Origin: Rhynchopus sp. YZ270_cl-10
Lineage: Eukaryota > Euglenozoa > Diplonemea > Diplonemida > Diplonemidae
Direction of reading: 5' to 3'
DNA length: 64,000 nt
Assembly (NCBI GenBank): GCA_964035575.1
Contig: OZ037837.1
Span: 1,426,001-1,490,000, forward strand
The notes below the pieces were generated by a model. It did no database searches. It saw only the letters and a list, made by a program, of their open reading frames with translations, and was not told the origin of the DNA. Below are positions 39,906 through 49,695 of this stretch, piece after piece; positions within the stretch are counted from its first letter, which is position 1; each line of letters starts with the position of its first letter. The position numbers and the translations under genes were made by a program.

Positions 39906-41123
39906 ATGGAGATATGGTTTGAATGCACAACATCTGGACAACGCTGTCCTGCAGAGGTGGAGGAGGGTTGCAGTGCTGCAGATCTGCAGGAGCGTGCTGT
40001 TGCGGTGTTGTACCCACAGAGCGTGGTGTCGGCCGAGGCAGTGGGGCTGTGTGTGGATGGTGCTGATGGTGAGGTGCTGGCACCGGAGGTTCTGATTGCC
40101 CACACCGCACTGTGTGCAGGCGGGACTGTCTATGTGAGCAGACGGAAGCAGGTTGCGAACAGCAGCAGTGGTGTGTGGGTGCCGAAGCGCTACACTGTGA
40201 GAGCCTGCATCGGAGACGTATGTGAGGACACACTCGTGTTGGGTGGCGACCACTCCGTCAGCATCAACCTCGTCACCACCAAGGTCACACCTCTCCCTCC
40301 TGTAGGCGGATATTTGTGCAAGATGGTTCTCATGCCACACCACATCGTCTACTGTAGTGCGCAGAGCGATACTGTGTACTTTAGATCACGGGACAGCGGT
40401 GCAGAGGTTATGGTACGTATGGCAGGCACAGTTGAGAGGCTTGTGGCCATGCGGGTCACCGAGACGGTGCTGATTGGGCGCATTGAGCACATCGTACAGT
40501 ACTCCTGCGAGGGGGTGAAGATGCGTACCATTGATCACTCTGGGTGCTCCTTTGCAGTGTCACCCTGCGAGACACTGCTCTTGACCAACCACCCTTCCGT
40601 TGTGGTGTACCGTCTGGACACCCCTGAGCTGCGTGTGGTGCACCGTGTGGACACAGGACAGTCCCAGTCGTCCTATTTGCGGCCGTCATTTTCGCCCGAC
40701 GCAAGCCTCGCAGTGTTGAGCTGTGGCAACAACCACACCGTGCGCACCATTGACATCGTCTCCGGGCAGGCCCTCTGCACACTGCCCGCTGGAGAGCGCA
40801 GGATAAATGGTGCCTGTTTCAGTGCGTGCTCGCGATACCTCTTCACGGCCTCCACCTGGGGTGTGCAGCAGTGGGACGCACGCCATGGTGTCCCTACGGG
40901 ATACATCGACGTCTCATCCTACGCATGGTCTGTGCATGCCTCGACAGACGGGCGCAGGCTGGTCGTTGTAGCAGGTGTCATCTCGGTGCTCGACATTGCT
41001 GCCTTCAACATGCAGGCAGCAGAGCAGGACGCCTTGCAACATGGTCTACCTCGTCCGCCTCCCTTGAAAGGGAAACCTGTTGTGGCAACGGAGTCACACT
41101 GCAGTAGGTGTGTGTGTTCGTGA
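39906..41123 (+). CDS. Ubiquitin-like + beta-propeller protein, copy e
   Basis: 405 aa. The head has two substitutions (CPAEVEEGC for CAAEVGEGC) and the linker is longer (KQVANSSSGVWVPKRY). Short first-loop type (PPVGGYLCK). Propeller-end segments are unique: PAGERRINGACF, TASTWGVQQWDARHGVPTGYIDVSSYAWS. C-terminus has a LPRPPPLKGKPVVATES insert before HCSRCVCS. With c, it is the most diverged of the eight. Confidence 0.85.
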   Translation: MEIWFECTTSGQRCPAEVEEGCSAADLQERAVAVLYPQSVVSAEAVGLCVDGADGEVLAPEVLIAHTALCAGGTVYVSRRKQVANSSSGVWVPKRYTVRACIGDVCEDTLVLGGDHSVSINLVTTKVTPLPPVGGYLCKMVLMPHHIVYCSAQSDTVYFRSRDSGAEVMVRMAGTVERLVAMRVTETVLIGRIEHIVQYSCEGVKMRTIDHSGCSFAVSPCETLLLTNHPSVVVYRLDTPELRVVHRVDTGQSQSSYLRPSFSPDASLAVLSCGNNHTVRTIDIVSGQALCTLPAGERRINGACFSACSRYLFTASTWGVQQWDARHGVPTGYIDVSSYAWSVHASTDGRRLVVVAGVISVLDIAAFNMQAAEQDALQHGLPRPPPLKGKPVVATESHCSRCVCS

Positions 41124-41212
41124 AGGGGAGGGTGTGGCGACATTGCTGGAGGCCCACTGTGGTTCAAAGATCTCCAGCGGGGATAGTCGAGACTTCGAAA
41201 AAATAAAAAGAT

Positions 41213-41431
41213 TTTGTACGAGTATGCAATGCGTCTGGAAATGAAAGACGCGCTCGTCCGTTGTCATGAGTTTTACTGTTTTCCCCTTCCCCCCTTGTGC
41301 TCCACCTCTCCACCGTACTTCAGGACGCGGGTTTTTCGGGGTTTTCGGGACTTTTTGAGTTTGAAAAAAAAGTCCTTGAAGTACGGACGAGGATGGATGC
41401 GATCAACAAACAATAAACAACGAATAAATAA
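41213..41431 (+). repeat. Repeat R4, interrupted by MULE-like element 2
   Basis: TTTTGTACGAGTATGCAATG to CAACGAATAAATAA. The R4 sequence continues after the element at 44214 (AGAATGGGGGTATTTCATTT), matching the uninterrupted inverted copies at 51675-51755 and 58495-58694. Confidence 0.85.
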
Positions 41432-44204
41432 GGGAAATATTCATATTGGAACCGAAACTTTGGGGAACCGGTCATTTCGGAACCGGGAACCGGGGAACCG
41501 GGGAACCGGGGAACCGGGAACCGGGAACCATACGGGGGGAACCAGGGAACCGGTTCCCGGGGACCGGTTCCCTGGTTCCCGTGTGGTTCCCCCTGTGGTT
41601 CCCCGTTACTGGGTACTGGGTACTGGGTACTGGGTACTGGGTACTGGGTACTGGGTACTGGGTACTGGGTACTGGGTACTGGGTACTGGGTACTGGGTAC
41701 TGGGTACTGGGTACTGGGTACTGGGTACTGGGTACTGGGTACTGGGTACTGGGTACTGGGTACTGGGTACTGGGTACTGGGTACTGGGTACTGGGTACTG
41801 GGTACTGGGTACTGGGTACTGGGTACTGGGTACTGGGTACTGGGTACTGGGTACTGGGTACTGGGTACTGGGTACTGGGTACTGGGTACTGGGTACTGGG
41901 TACTGGGTACTGGGTACTGGGTACTGGGTACTGGGTACTGGGTACTGGGTACTGGGTACTGGGTACTGGGTACTGGGTACTGGGTACTGGGTACTGGGTA
42001 CTGGGTACTGGGTACTGGGTACTGGGTACTGGGTACTGGGTACTGGGTACTGGGTACTGGGTACTGGGTACTGGGTACTGGGTACTGGGTACTGGGTACT
42101 GGGTACTGGGTACTGGGTACTGGGTACTGGGTACTGGGTACTGGGTACTGGGTACTGGGTACTGGGTACTGGGTACTGGGTACTGGGTACTGGGTACTGG
42201 GTACTGGGTACTGGGTACTGGGTACTGGGTACTGGGTACTGGGTACTGGGTACTGGGTACTGGGTACTGGCCAGAGAAGGCACCTTGACAGCTTACAGGT
42301 TACGGTGAAGATAAGGTATGTAAATGTGTTTAACTTTCAGATGTGTTTTACTTGTGTAGATTCAACAAGACGTCCAGTGGTTTGCGGTATTTTTTTAGTG
42401 TCTGTTTTAGTGTGAGTTTTGAAAAGGTTCTGTAGTACAACGCTTTCGTACGCCGTGTTTCACCACTTTTTTCATTAACCTAACTACTTCTACGTTTGTA
42501 CACCATAACTTAATCACACCCCACATTTATACAGGATCGTGAAATATGACTGTATCTGCGATTGCGATGAAAGAAGCTTCGCCTCGTCCGACATTCAACA
42601 ACTCAAAATTCAACGGGTGTTCACCCGCATCAGTCTATTCTGGTTTGCGGGTGAAATACCTGGGGGTGGAAGGGTGGGGGGAACATTTTGTCAGTCACTG
42701 CTATAGCCATTTAACCCAGGGAGCATAGCTAGTGCAAGAAATTCGACTTTGGAAACCTTCCGGAAAGTCTGTCCTCTGCTTGCGGAGGACTAGACACAAG
42801 AAAATATTGCGTTCCCCCAGAAAACCAGTGCACATTTCACACTCCTTGTGGGTGGTCTTGTTGCCTTTTCGTCATAGTAGTTTTGGCCCAGGCATGCTCT
42901 TGAAGCATGGCAATTTAGTGTGTATGGGGCAGGGTGTTGTTTTGTTCTGAATTCTCTTTGTTATAACATCTAAGTCAATCGCGGGTGGTGGTTTGTGTAG
43001 CGTGAGGCACTCTTTTTAGCAAACTTCCTGCGGCTGCTAAAGTGTTATTTCTTCGGATTTAACAACGTACAGCGTAACATAGTGGTTTAGCCTGGTCGAC
43101 ACAACCTTTGATAGATACGGGATAACCAACCCCCTTCGACCCCTCGTGGGTTCACTGAACAAGCCCTAGTGGTAGTTAAACGCGATTGACATTTACATTC
43201 CTAGAGATGAAAGAACAAGATAACACTTCTGTACCCGCGCATCAAAATTGTGGAAAACTTTGCACCCCAAACACCCTCAACAACGCCCGCCAAAAGGCGC
43301 CCCTTGTTGCTGGGAGTTGTTCTCATGTTTGATACCTGCACAGCGGGCATTCCTCTGAGTCCAACGCATGTTTGGCCTGTCTGCGGCGTTGTACTTCAGG
43401 TGCACGAAGACAGGGTCTGGTGGTAAATTTTGCGTAGTACTGCGACGTGGTACTGCGTGGGTCTGGGAATTTGGGTACCTGGGTACAGGAAATTTGTTGT
43501 GGAAGACATCAACCACCATGCATTGAGGAGGGTAAGACAGTGTTCGCAGTTTCTACCTGATAGCATTACAACATTTAACTTCTCCACGGGGGTCTTGGGC
43601 CGTTCACTCGGTTCTACCTTGACTACCGGAAGATATTCTTGAGGCCTTTTTGGTCTCTAGAATATCCGGTCTTCCCGAACGGAGGCACACTTTGTGTGTT
43701 ACTACGACCTGGCAATTTCCAGCAGTAGGTTAAGTAATCTTTCTTGTAAATTGTTGGATCATTATCTCCTCAGTGCATGAATGCCCCACGTGACTGGACA
43801 CTTTTGTGTTTGTCATGTGGAGCTGTGGTTGCTCTTTCACGACTTTTTTCCTGTTCCTGGGTACCTGTTCTTGGACCTGGGTACCTGGGTACCTGGGTAC
43901 CTGGGGAACCAGGGAACCAGGGAACCGGTTCCCTGGTTCCCTGGTTCCCCCTGTACGGTTCCCGGGAACCACAGGGGGGAACCTTAGGGGAACCAGGGAA
44001 CCGGTTCCCGGGAACCGGTTCCCTGGTTCCCGGGAACCACAGGGGAACCACAGGGGGAACCACACGGGAACCAGGGAACTGGTTCCCGGAACCAGTTCCC
44101 TGGTTCCCCCCGTATGGTTCCCGGGAACCGGTTCCCGGTTCCCCGGTTCCCGGTTCCGAAATGACCGGTTCCCCAAAGTTCTGGTTCCAATATGAATATT
44201 TCCC
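41432..44204. mobile_element. MULE-like non-autonomous DNA transposon 2 (2773 bp, 9-bp TSD)
   Basis: Begins GGGAAATATTCATATTGG and ends CCAATATGAATATTTCCC. The 9-bp direct repeat AATAAATAA flanks it at 41423-41431 and 44205-44213. Uninterrupted R4 copies carry a single AACGAATAAATAAAGAA at this place, proving insertion. Terminal regions are built of GGGAACC/GGTTCCC units (41465-41600 and 43893-44160). The interior (42870-43855) matches MULE-like element 1. Contains a (GGGTACT)n array. No transposase frame. Confidence 0.9.
41607..42270 (+). repeat. (GGGTACT)n heptanucleotide array
   Basis: About 95 virtually perfect units inside the MULE-like element. Because seven is not a multiple of three, each frame gives the same 7-residue repeat (YWVLGTG on +), which accounts for the long apparent open frames here; they are not genes. 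Confidence 0.95.
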
Positions 44205-44229
44205 AATAAATAAAGAATGGGGGTATTTC

Positions 44230-44520
44230 ATTTTGGAAATCTCAAAATTACATTTCACATTTTGTCGAGACTCGAAAACACCCAAAACCATATCTCGCTC
44301 TGCACAAAGATCATCATACCACTGTGTGTATCGGTTTGTGTTGTTGCATCTTGCTTTCCCTTTTATGAGGTGACGAAGCACAGAGAGGCTTAGGTTCATC
44401 TCAACTCTTCTCCGTGTTACCCCTTCTCTTAAACATGCAAAGCAAAGGCTTCGGTGAGGCTGCTTACCCAACCAAAGGATGTTGCAGCCATCCTATCTTC
44501 TCTCATGAGTCTGAAAAATA
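44230..44520 (+). repeat. Array intergenic module
   Basis: TTTTGGAAATCTCAAAATTA to CTCTCATGAGTCTGAAAAAT; near-identical to 32655-32945. Confidence 0.7.
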
Positions 44521-44732
44521 AAACAAAAACAAGATCCCACCCCATAAACCATTTCGACATCACACAACCCCTCCCTATGTGTTCTTGGATCACTGCAGAA
44601 GGTGTGTAGCTGGGAGGTGCACATTCATCTTACAAAAGCAACCTTTGTTCGATTCACTCAAACATCCCCCATCCACTCAGCACACCGACACCCTGCTTCT
44701 CCCACCGCCCCCTCTCAGACAGTGACCACACA

Positions 44733-45917
44733 ATGGAGATATGGTTTGAATGCACAACATCTGGACAACGCTGTGCTGCAGAGGTGGGGGAGGGTTGCAG
44801 TGCTGCAGATCTGCAGGAGCGTGCTGTTGCGGTGTTGTACCCACAGAGCGTGGTGTCGGCCGAGGCAGTGGGGCTGTGTGTGGATGGTGCTGATGGTGAG
44901 GTGCTGGCACCGGAGGTTCTGATTGCCCACACCGCACTGTGTGCAGGCGGGACTGTCTATGTGAGCAGACGCAAGCAGGACAGCAGTGGTGTGTGGGTGC
45001 CGCGGCGCTATCCTCTGAGTGAAGCCATCGGAGACGTATGCGAGGACACACTCGTAGTGGCTGGCGAATGCGCCATCAACCTCGTCACCACCAAGGTCAC
45101 ACCTCTCCCTCCTGTAGGCGGAATTGTGTGCGAAATAGTTCTCCTGCCACACCACATCGTCTACTGTAGTTCACAGAGCAGCGATGCTGTGTACTTTAGA
45201 CTGCGGGACAGCGGTGCAGAGGTTGTGGTACGTATGGCATGCAGGGTTGAGAGGCTTGTGGCCATGCGGGTCACCGAGACGGTGCTGATTGGGACGAATG
45301 AGCACATCGTACAGTACTCCTGCGAGGGGGTGAAGATGCGTACCATTGATCACTCTGAGTATTCCTTGGGGTACCCCTTTGCAGTGTCACCCTGCGAGAC
45401 CCTGTTGTTGAGCAACGGATACCCGACCGTTTTGGTGTACCGTCTGGACACCCCTGAGCTGAGTGTGGTGCACCGTGTGAACACAGGGATGCGTGTGTCG
45501 TTCTATTTGCGGCCGTCGTTTTCGCCCGACGCAAGCCTCGCAGTGTTGAGCTGTGGCGACAACCACACCGTGCGCACCATTGACATCGTCTCCGGGCAGG
45601 CCCTCTGCACACTTCCCGATGCAGCATACCCTTTTAATAGTGCTTGTTTCAGTGCGTGCTCGCGATACCTCTTCACGTTGTTTGGCGAGAGTGTGCAGCA
45701 GTGGGACGCACGCAGTGGAGCATACATGGGACGCATCGACGCCCACCACGCGCGGTCTGTGCATGCCTCGACAGACGGGAGCAGGCTGGTCCTAGTCGGA
45801 AGCGCAATCTCGGTGCTCGACATTGCTGCCTTCAACATGCGGGTGTCAGAGGAGGACGCCTTGCAACATGGTCCCCCAGCCGAGGAGTCACGTCGCAGTA
45901 GGTGTGTGTGTTCGTGA
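44733..45917 (+). CDS. Ubiquitin-like + beta-propeller protein, copy f
   Basis: 394 aa, the shortest of the eight. Short first loop (PPVGGIVCEIVLLPHHIVY), an inserted serine in SSQSSDAVYF, and VVAGECAINL, sharing with copy a the absence of two residues before INL. The rear half (LFGESVQQWDARSGAYMGRIDAHHARS) is that of copy a, while VNTGMRVSFYLRPSF mixes types. C-terminus AEESRRSRCVCS. Confidence 0.85.
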   Translation: MEIWFECTTSGQRCAAEVGEGCSAADLQERAVAVLYPQSVVSAEAVGLCVDGADGEVLAPEVLIAHTALCAGGTVYVSRRKQDSSGVWVPRRYPLSEAIGDVCEDTLVVAGECAINLVTTKVTPLPPVGGIVCEIVLLPHHIVYCSSQSSDAVYFRLRDSGAEVVVRMACRVERLVAMRVTETVLIGTNEHIVQYSCEGVKMRTIDHSEYSLGYPFAVSPCETLLLSNGYPTVLVYRLDTPELSVVHRVNTGMRVSFYLRPSFSPDASLAVLSCGDNHTVRTIDIVSGQALCTLPDAAYPFNSACFSACSRYLFTLFGESVQQWDARSGAYMGRIDAHHARSVHASTDGSRLVLVGSAISVLDIAAFNMRVSEEDALQHGPPAEESRRSRCVCS

Positions 45918-47460
45918 AGGGGAGGGTGTGGCGACATTGCTTGTGAACAGACGTGGTGCGAATGTGTGGCTGTCCCTGACGTGTCCTGCCGCAGAGCAGC
46001 AGGGGTGGCTCGTTGGGTCGTGCTTCTACGGCATGGGCCTGCGGGTGGTTGAATCTGTTTGTTGTTGAGCTGAGTGAGATGAGCAAGAAAGGAATGTGTG
46101 GAAATGCGTTCTGGCTGGTTCCTGTGCAGGGTTTTGTGAGGGAAAGGGTTATGTGTGTGTGAACATCAGGTTTTGGATAGTTCCCGCACAGCATTTGCCC
46201 ATGATGAGGCTGTGAGGCGTAGGACTATGTTTTAACCTACAAGTGTGTCAAGAAGGGTTGGCTGGGTGTTGTGAACCACAGAGCATTTCTTAGGGGTTTG
46301 GGTGAGGGAAGGTGAGGGTGGGGTCCTTCTTAGTATTATTAGCATAGGGTTTCATTGTGTGCATTGTCTGGTGATTTGGGTCGTGCAAGCGTGCGACGAT
46401 GCAGCCTCTCCCATTTTTCTATGTCACCACTTTCGCACCAAAGAAAATGGTCGGAACGTTTTGTTGAAAATATATAAAGTCAGAGAAAACAACATCTCTC
46501 ATAGATGTACAACGTACTTGAATGGACTATGATACGAAGAACAACACACTGCGATGAAATAACGCACCCCTTCACTTTCCTCCTCCTTCTTCTTCATCCT
46601 CTTCACACCTCTCACCCTTCGTCGTACCCACCGGATGCACTATCCTAGTCAATATCTGAACACATGCACGTATCGTGACCCTCTGTTCCTCAGCTCCCGG
46701 CGCCTTTACTTCCTCTGCCCCAAAGGGTGTTGCTATTGTGTCTGTTGACTTTGTACAGTTTGCAAAGGCGTAACATCCCCAGACACCTGGCTACTCTTCA
46801 AAGCTTGTTGAGGTTATGTCATGCCACGTGAGTCTGGGTACCTTGGTACAACCTTTGGGGGATTTATTCGTATCCTTGAGCGCACTGTCTCTTGTGAGTC
46901 GGTGTGCCGGGTACTGGAGCATCGCTGTTCTGCTCTCTTAGACTTCTTCTGGTTTTTTGAGTTTACTTCGATTTGTAAAACAATGCCAAGTGTGTTGTCA
47001 CCTGTGATATCCACACAGCCATCAACTTGCCTTGTCTTTCTTCACCTATTCAAAGCCGCTTTATATCTCCGCACTTTGCTGACTCAAAGAACCCCCTGCC
47101 CTGCAACCCTTTACCTCTCTTTACCCTTTCTCTACGCGCTGCAGTGACCTTACCTCTTTCAGAAGTGGTACATGTTGATGCACAGGTTCTAGCGCTAAGA
47201 GTACGTGTTTGCCATTTGGTTGCTGAGTTCTTCTTTATGGCCGGGGAATAAATATCACTCTTCAGACCACCTGGGGTATGGTCACGTACAGGTTCGAGAT
47301 TCAGACGTTGTTACGTATGAGACCGGGGCGCTGAGTGCGGGGTGGTCAATGATTGCCCCACGGCAGTAACCTTTGTTCGATTCACTCAAACATCCCCCAT
47401 CCACTCAGCACACCGACACCCTGCTTCTCCCACCGCCCCCTCTCAGACAGTGACCACACA
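45918..47460. other. Intergenic with fragments of other flanks, no gene seen
   Basis: 45918-46095 repeats the flank of copy d. 46252-46340 matches the 3' flank of the LRR genes (9371-9457). 46405-46620 is repeat R7, also at 61485-61640. 46640-47380 is unique in the window; a 108-codon frame (46821-47147) there has no recognisable domain. The copy g leader begins near 47372. Confidence 0.6.
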
Positions 47461-48669
47461 ATGGAGATATGGTTTGAATGCACAACATCTGGACAACGCT
47501 GTGCTGCAGAGGTGGGGGAGGGTTGCAGTGCTGCAGATCTGCAGGAGCGTGCTGTTGCGGTGTTGTACCCACAGAGCGTGGTGTCGGCCGAGGCAGTGGG
47601 GCTGTGTGTGGATGGTGCTGATGGTGAGGTGCTGGCACCGGAGGTTCTGATTGCCCACACCGCACTGTGTGCAGGCGGGACTGTCTATGTGAGCAGAAGG
47701 AAGCAGGACAGCAGTGGTGTGTGGGTGCCGCAGCGCTACACTGTGCGATCCAGATCCAGATTCGCAGACATATGTGAGGGCACACTCGTGTTGGGTGGCC
47801 TGGACGCCGTCAGCATCAACCTCGTCACCACCAAGGTCACACCTCTCCCTCACATAGTAGCTCTTGTACATGAATATTTGGGCGAGGTGGTCAAGGTGGT
47901 TCTCATGCCACACCACATGGTATACTGCAGTTTACAGAGCAATGCTGTGTACTTTAGACTGCGGGACAGCGGTGCAGAGGTTATGGTACGTATGGCATGC
48001 AGGGTTGAGAGGCTTGTGGCCATGCGGGTCACCGAGACGGTGCTGATTGGGACGAATGGGCACATCGTACAGTACTCCTGTGAGGGGGTGAAGATGCGTA
48101 CCATTGATCACTCTGAGTATTCCTTGGGGTACCCCTTTGCAGTGTCACCCTGCGAGACCCTGTTGTTGAGCAACGGATACCCGACCGTTATGGTGTTCCG
48201 TCTGGACACCCCTGAGCTGAGTGTGGTGCACCGTGTGGACACAGGACTCTCTCAGTCGCTCTGTTTGCGTCCGTTGTTTTCGCCCGACGCAAGCCTCGCA
48301 GTGTTGAGCTGTGGCAACAACCACACCGTGCGCACCATTGACATCGTCTCCGGGCAGGCCCTCTGCACACTTCCCAGTGAAGACCTTATATGTGGTGCCT
48401 GTTTCAGTGCATGCTCGCGATACCTCTTCACGGCCTCTACCAGGAGTGTGCAGCAGTGGGACGCACGCAGTGGAGCTCCCATGGGACGCATCGACGCTGA
48501 CCACGCGCGGTATGTGTATGCTTCGACAGACGGGAGCAGGCTGGTTGTTGTTGGAAGCGTCATCTCGGTGCTCGACATTGCTGCCTTCAACATGCAGGTG
48601 TCAGAGCAGGACGCCTTGCAACATGGTCCCCCAGCCGAGGAGTCACGCTGCAGGTGTGTGTGTTCGTGA
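47461..48669 (+). CDS. Ubiquitin-like + beta-propeller protein, copy g
   Basis: 402 aa counted from the conserved MEIWFECT start; the frame is open for another 36 codons upstream (47353), but that stretch is the shared non-coding leader. Long first loop (PHIVALVHEYLGEVVK). Otherwise closest to copy b, with GLSQSLCLRPLF and DADHARYVYASTDG. Downstream of the stop, another frame is open to 48823 and ends in ERKKQMAEAQVRAETRRKEVDN-like charged sequence, a possible lost C-terminal exon. Confidence 0.85.
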   Translation: MEIWFECTTSGQRCAAEVGEGCSAADLQERAVAVLYPQSVVSAEAVGLCVDGADGEVLAPEVLIAHTALCAGGTVYVSRRKQDSSGVWVPQRYTVRSRSRFADICEGTLVLGGLDAVSINLVTTKVTPLPHIVALVHEYLGEVVKVVLMPHHMVYCSLQSNAVYFRLRDSGAEVMVRMACRVERLVAMRVTETVLIGTNGHIVQYSCEGVKMRTIDHSEYSLGYPFAVSPCETLLLSNGYPTVMVFRLDTPELSVVHRVDTGLSQSLCLRPLFSPDASLAVLSCGNNHTVRTIDIVSGQALCTLPSEDLICGACFSACSRYLFTASTRSVQQWDARSGAPMGRIDADHARYVYASTDGSRLVVVGSVISVLDIAAFNMQVSEQDALQHGPPAEESRCRCVCS

Positions 48670-49695
48670 AGGGGAGGGTGTTGCGGCATTGGTAGAGGGA
48701 GCATGGGCTGACTGCACGGTGACTCACTCTGCTGCATACGACGCCTCAAGGGGCGAACGAAAAAAGCAGATGGCAGAGGCACAGGTGCGGGCAGAGACGA
48801 GACGGAAGGAGGTGGACAACTAACACAGGACAGTGGGGAAAACTATATCATCTTGCAGGCGGAAGACGAAGAAACCGTTTCCCACGACTTGTTTTTCTAT
48901 AATGATGAAAGGTCTACTGTTGAACGAATGGAAAGTATATGAAATTGAGAATAGCCTTCCTTCAATAGTACTTCTCTCATCATATCCTGAAGGCAGTTTC
49001 TAATTTTCTTCTCGAACGTTTTGCACAAGAAAGCTGTACCCACTGTGGTTCAAAGAGCTCCAGCGGGGATAGTCGAGACCTCGAAAAAAATATTTTGGAA
49101 ATCTTGAAATTACATTTCACATTTTGTCGAGACTCGAAAACACCCAAAACCGCATCTCGCTCTGCACAAAGATCATCATACCACTGTGTGTATCGGTTTG
49201 TGTTGTTGCATCTTGCTTTCCCTTTTTTGAGGACCAATGACCAATCACAGAGAGGCTTACGGGAAACAATATATATGACAAACAGGTGCATATCCATGCA
49301 TATCATAGAACCTGGCACCTTGCGTGTCTTCCAAAAACCAAAAGCGTTGTGTGTGAAGTTTTGAAGGAAGGAAAAATAAAAACCCCTTCTCTTATACATG
49401 CAAAGCAAAGGCTTCAGTGAGGCTGCTTACCCAACCAAAGGATGTTGCAGCCATCCTATCTTCTCTCATGAGTCTGAAAAATAAAACAAAAACAAGATCC
49501 CACCCCATAAACCATTTCGACATCACACACCCCCTCCCTATGTGTTCTTGGATCACTGCAGAAGGTGTGTAACTAGGAGGTGCACATTCATCTTACAAAA
49601 GCAACCTTTGTTCCATTCACTGAAACATCCCCCATCCACTCAGCACACCGACACCCTGCTTCTCCCACCGCCCCCTCTCAGACAGTGACCACACA
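48670..49695. repeat. Array intergenic: 3' flank shared with copies b and c, and module
   Basis: 48670-49080 repeats the flanks of copies b (31848-32640) and c (34360-34760), without MITE 1. 49090-49250 and 49384-49480 are module halves, separated by R3 sequence (49255-49386). No gene called. Confidence 0.65.

Noticed and set aside
41214-42308. Long frames encoding a 7-residue repeat on both strands
   Set aside because: Consequence of the (GGGTACT)n array inside a transposon.
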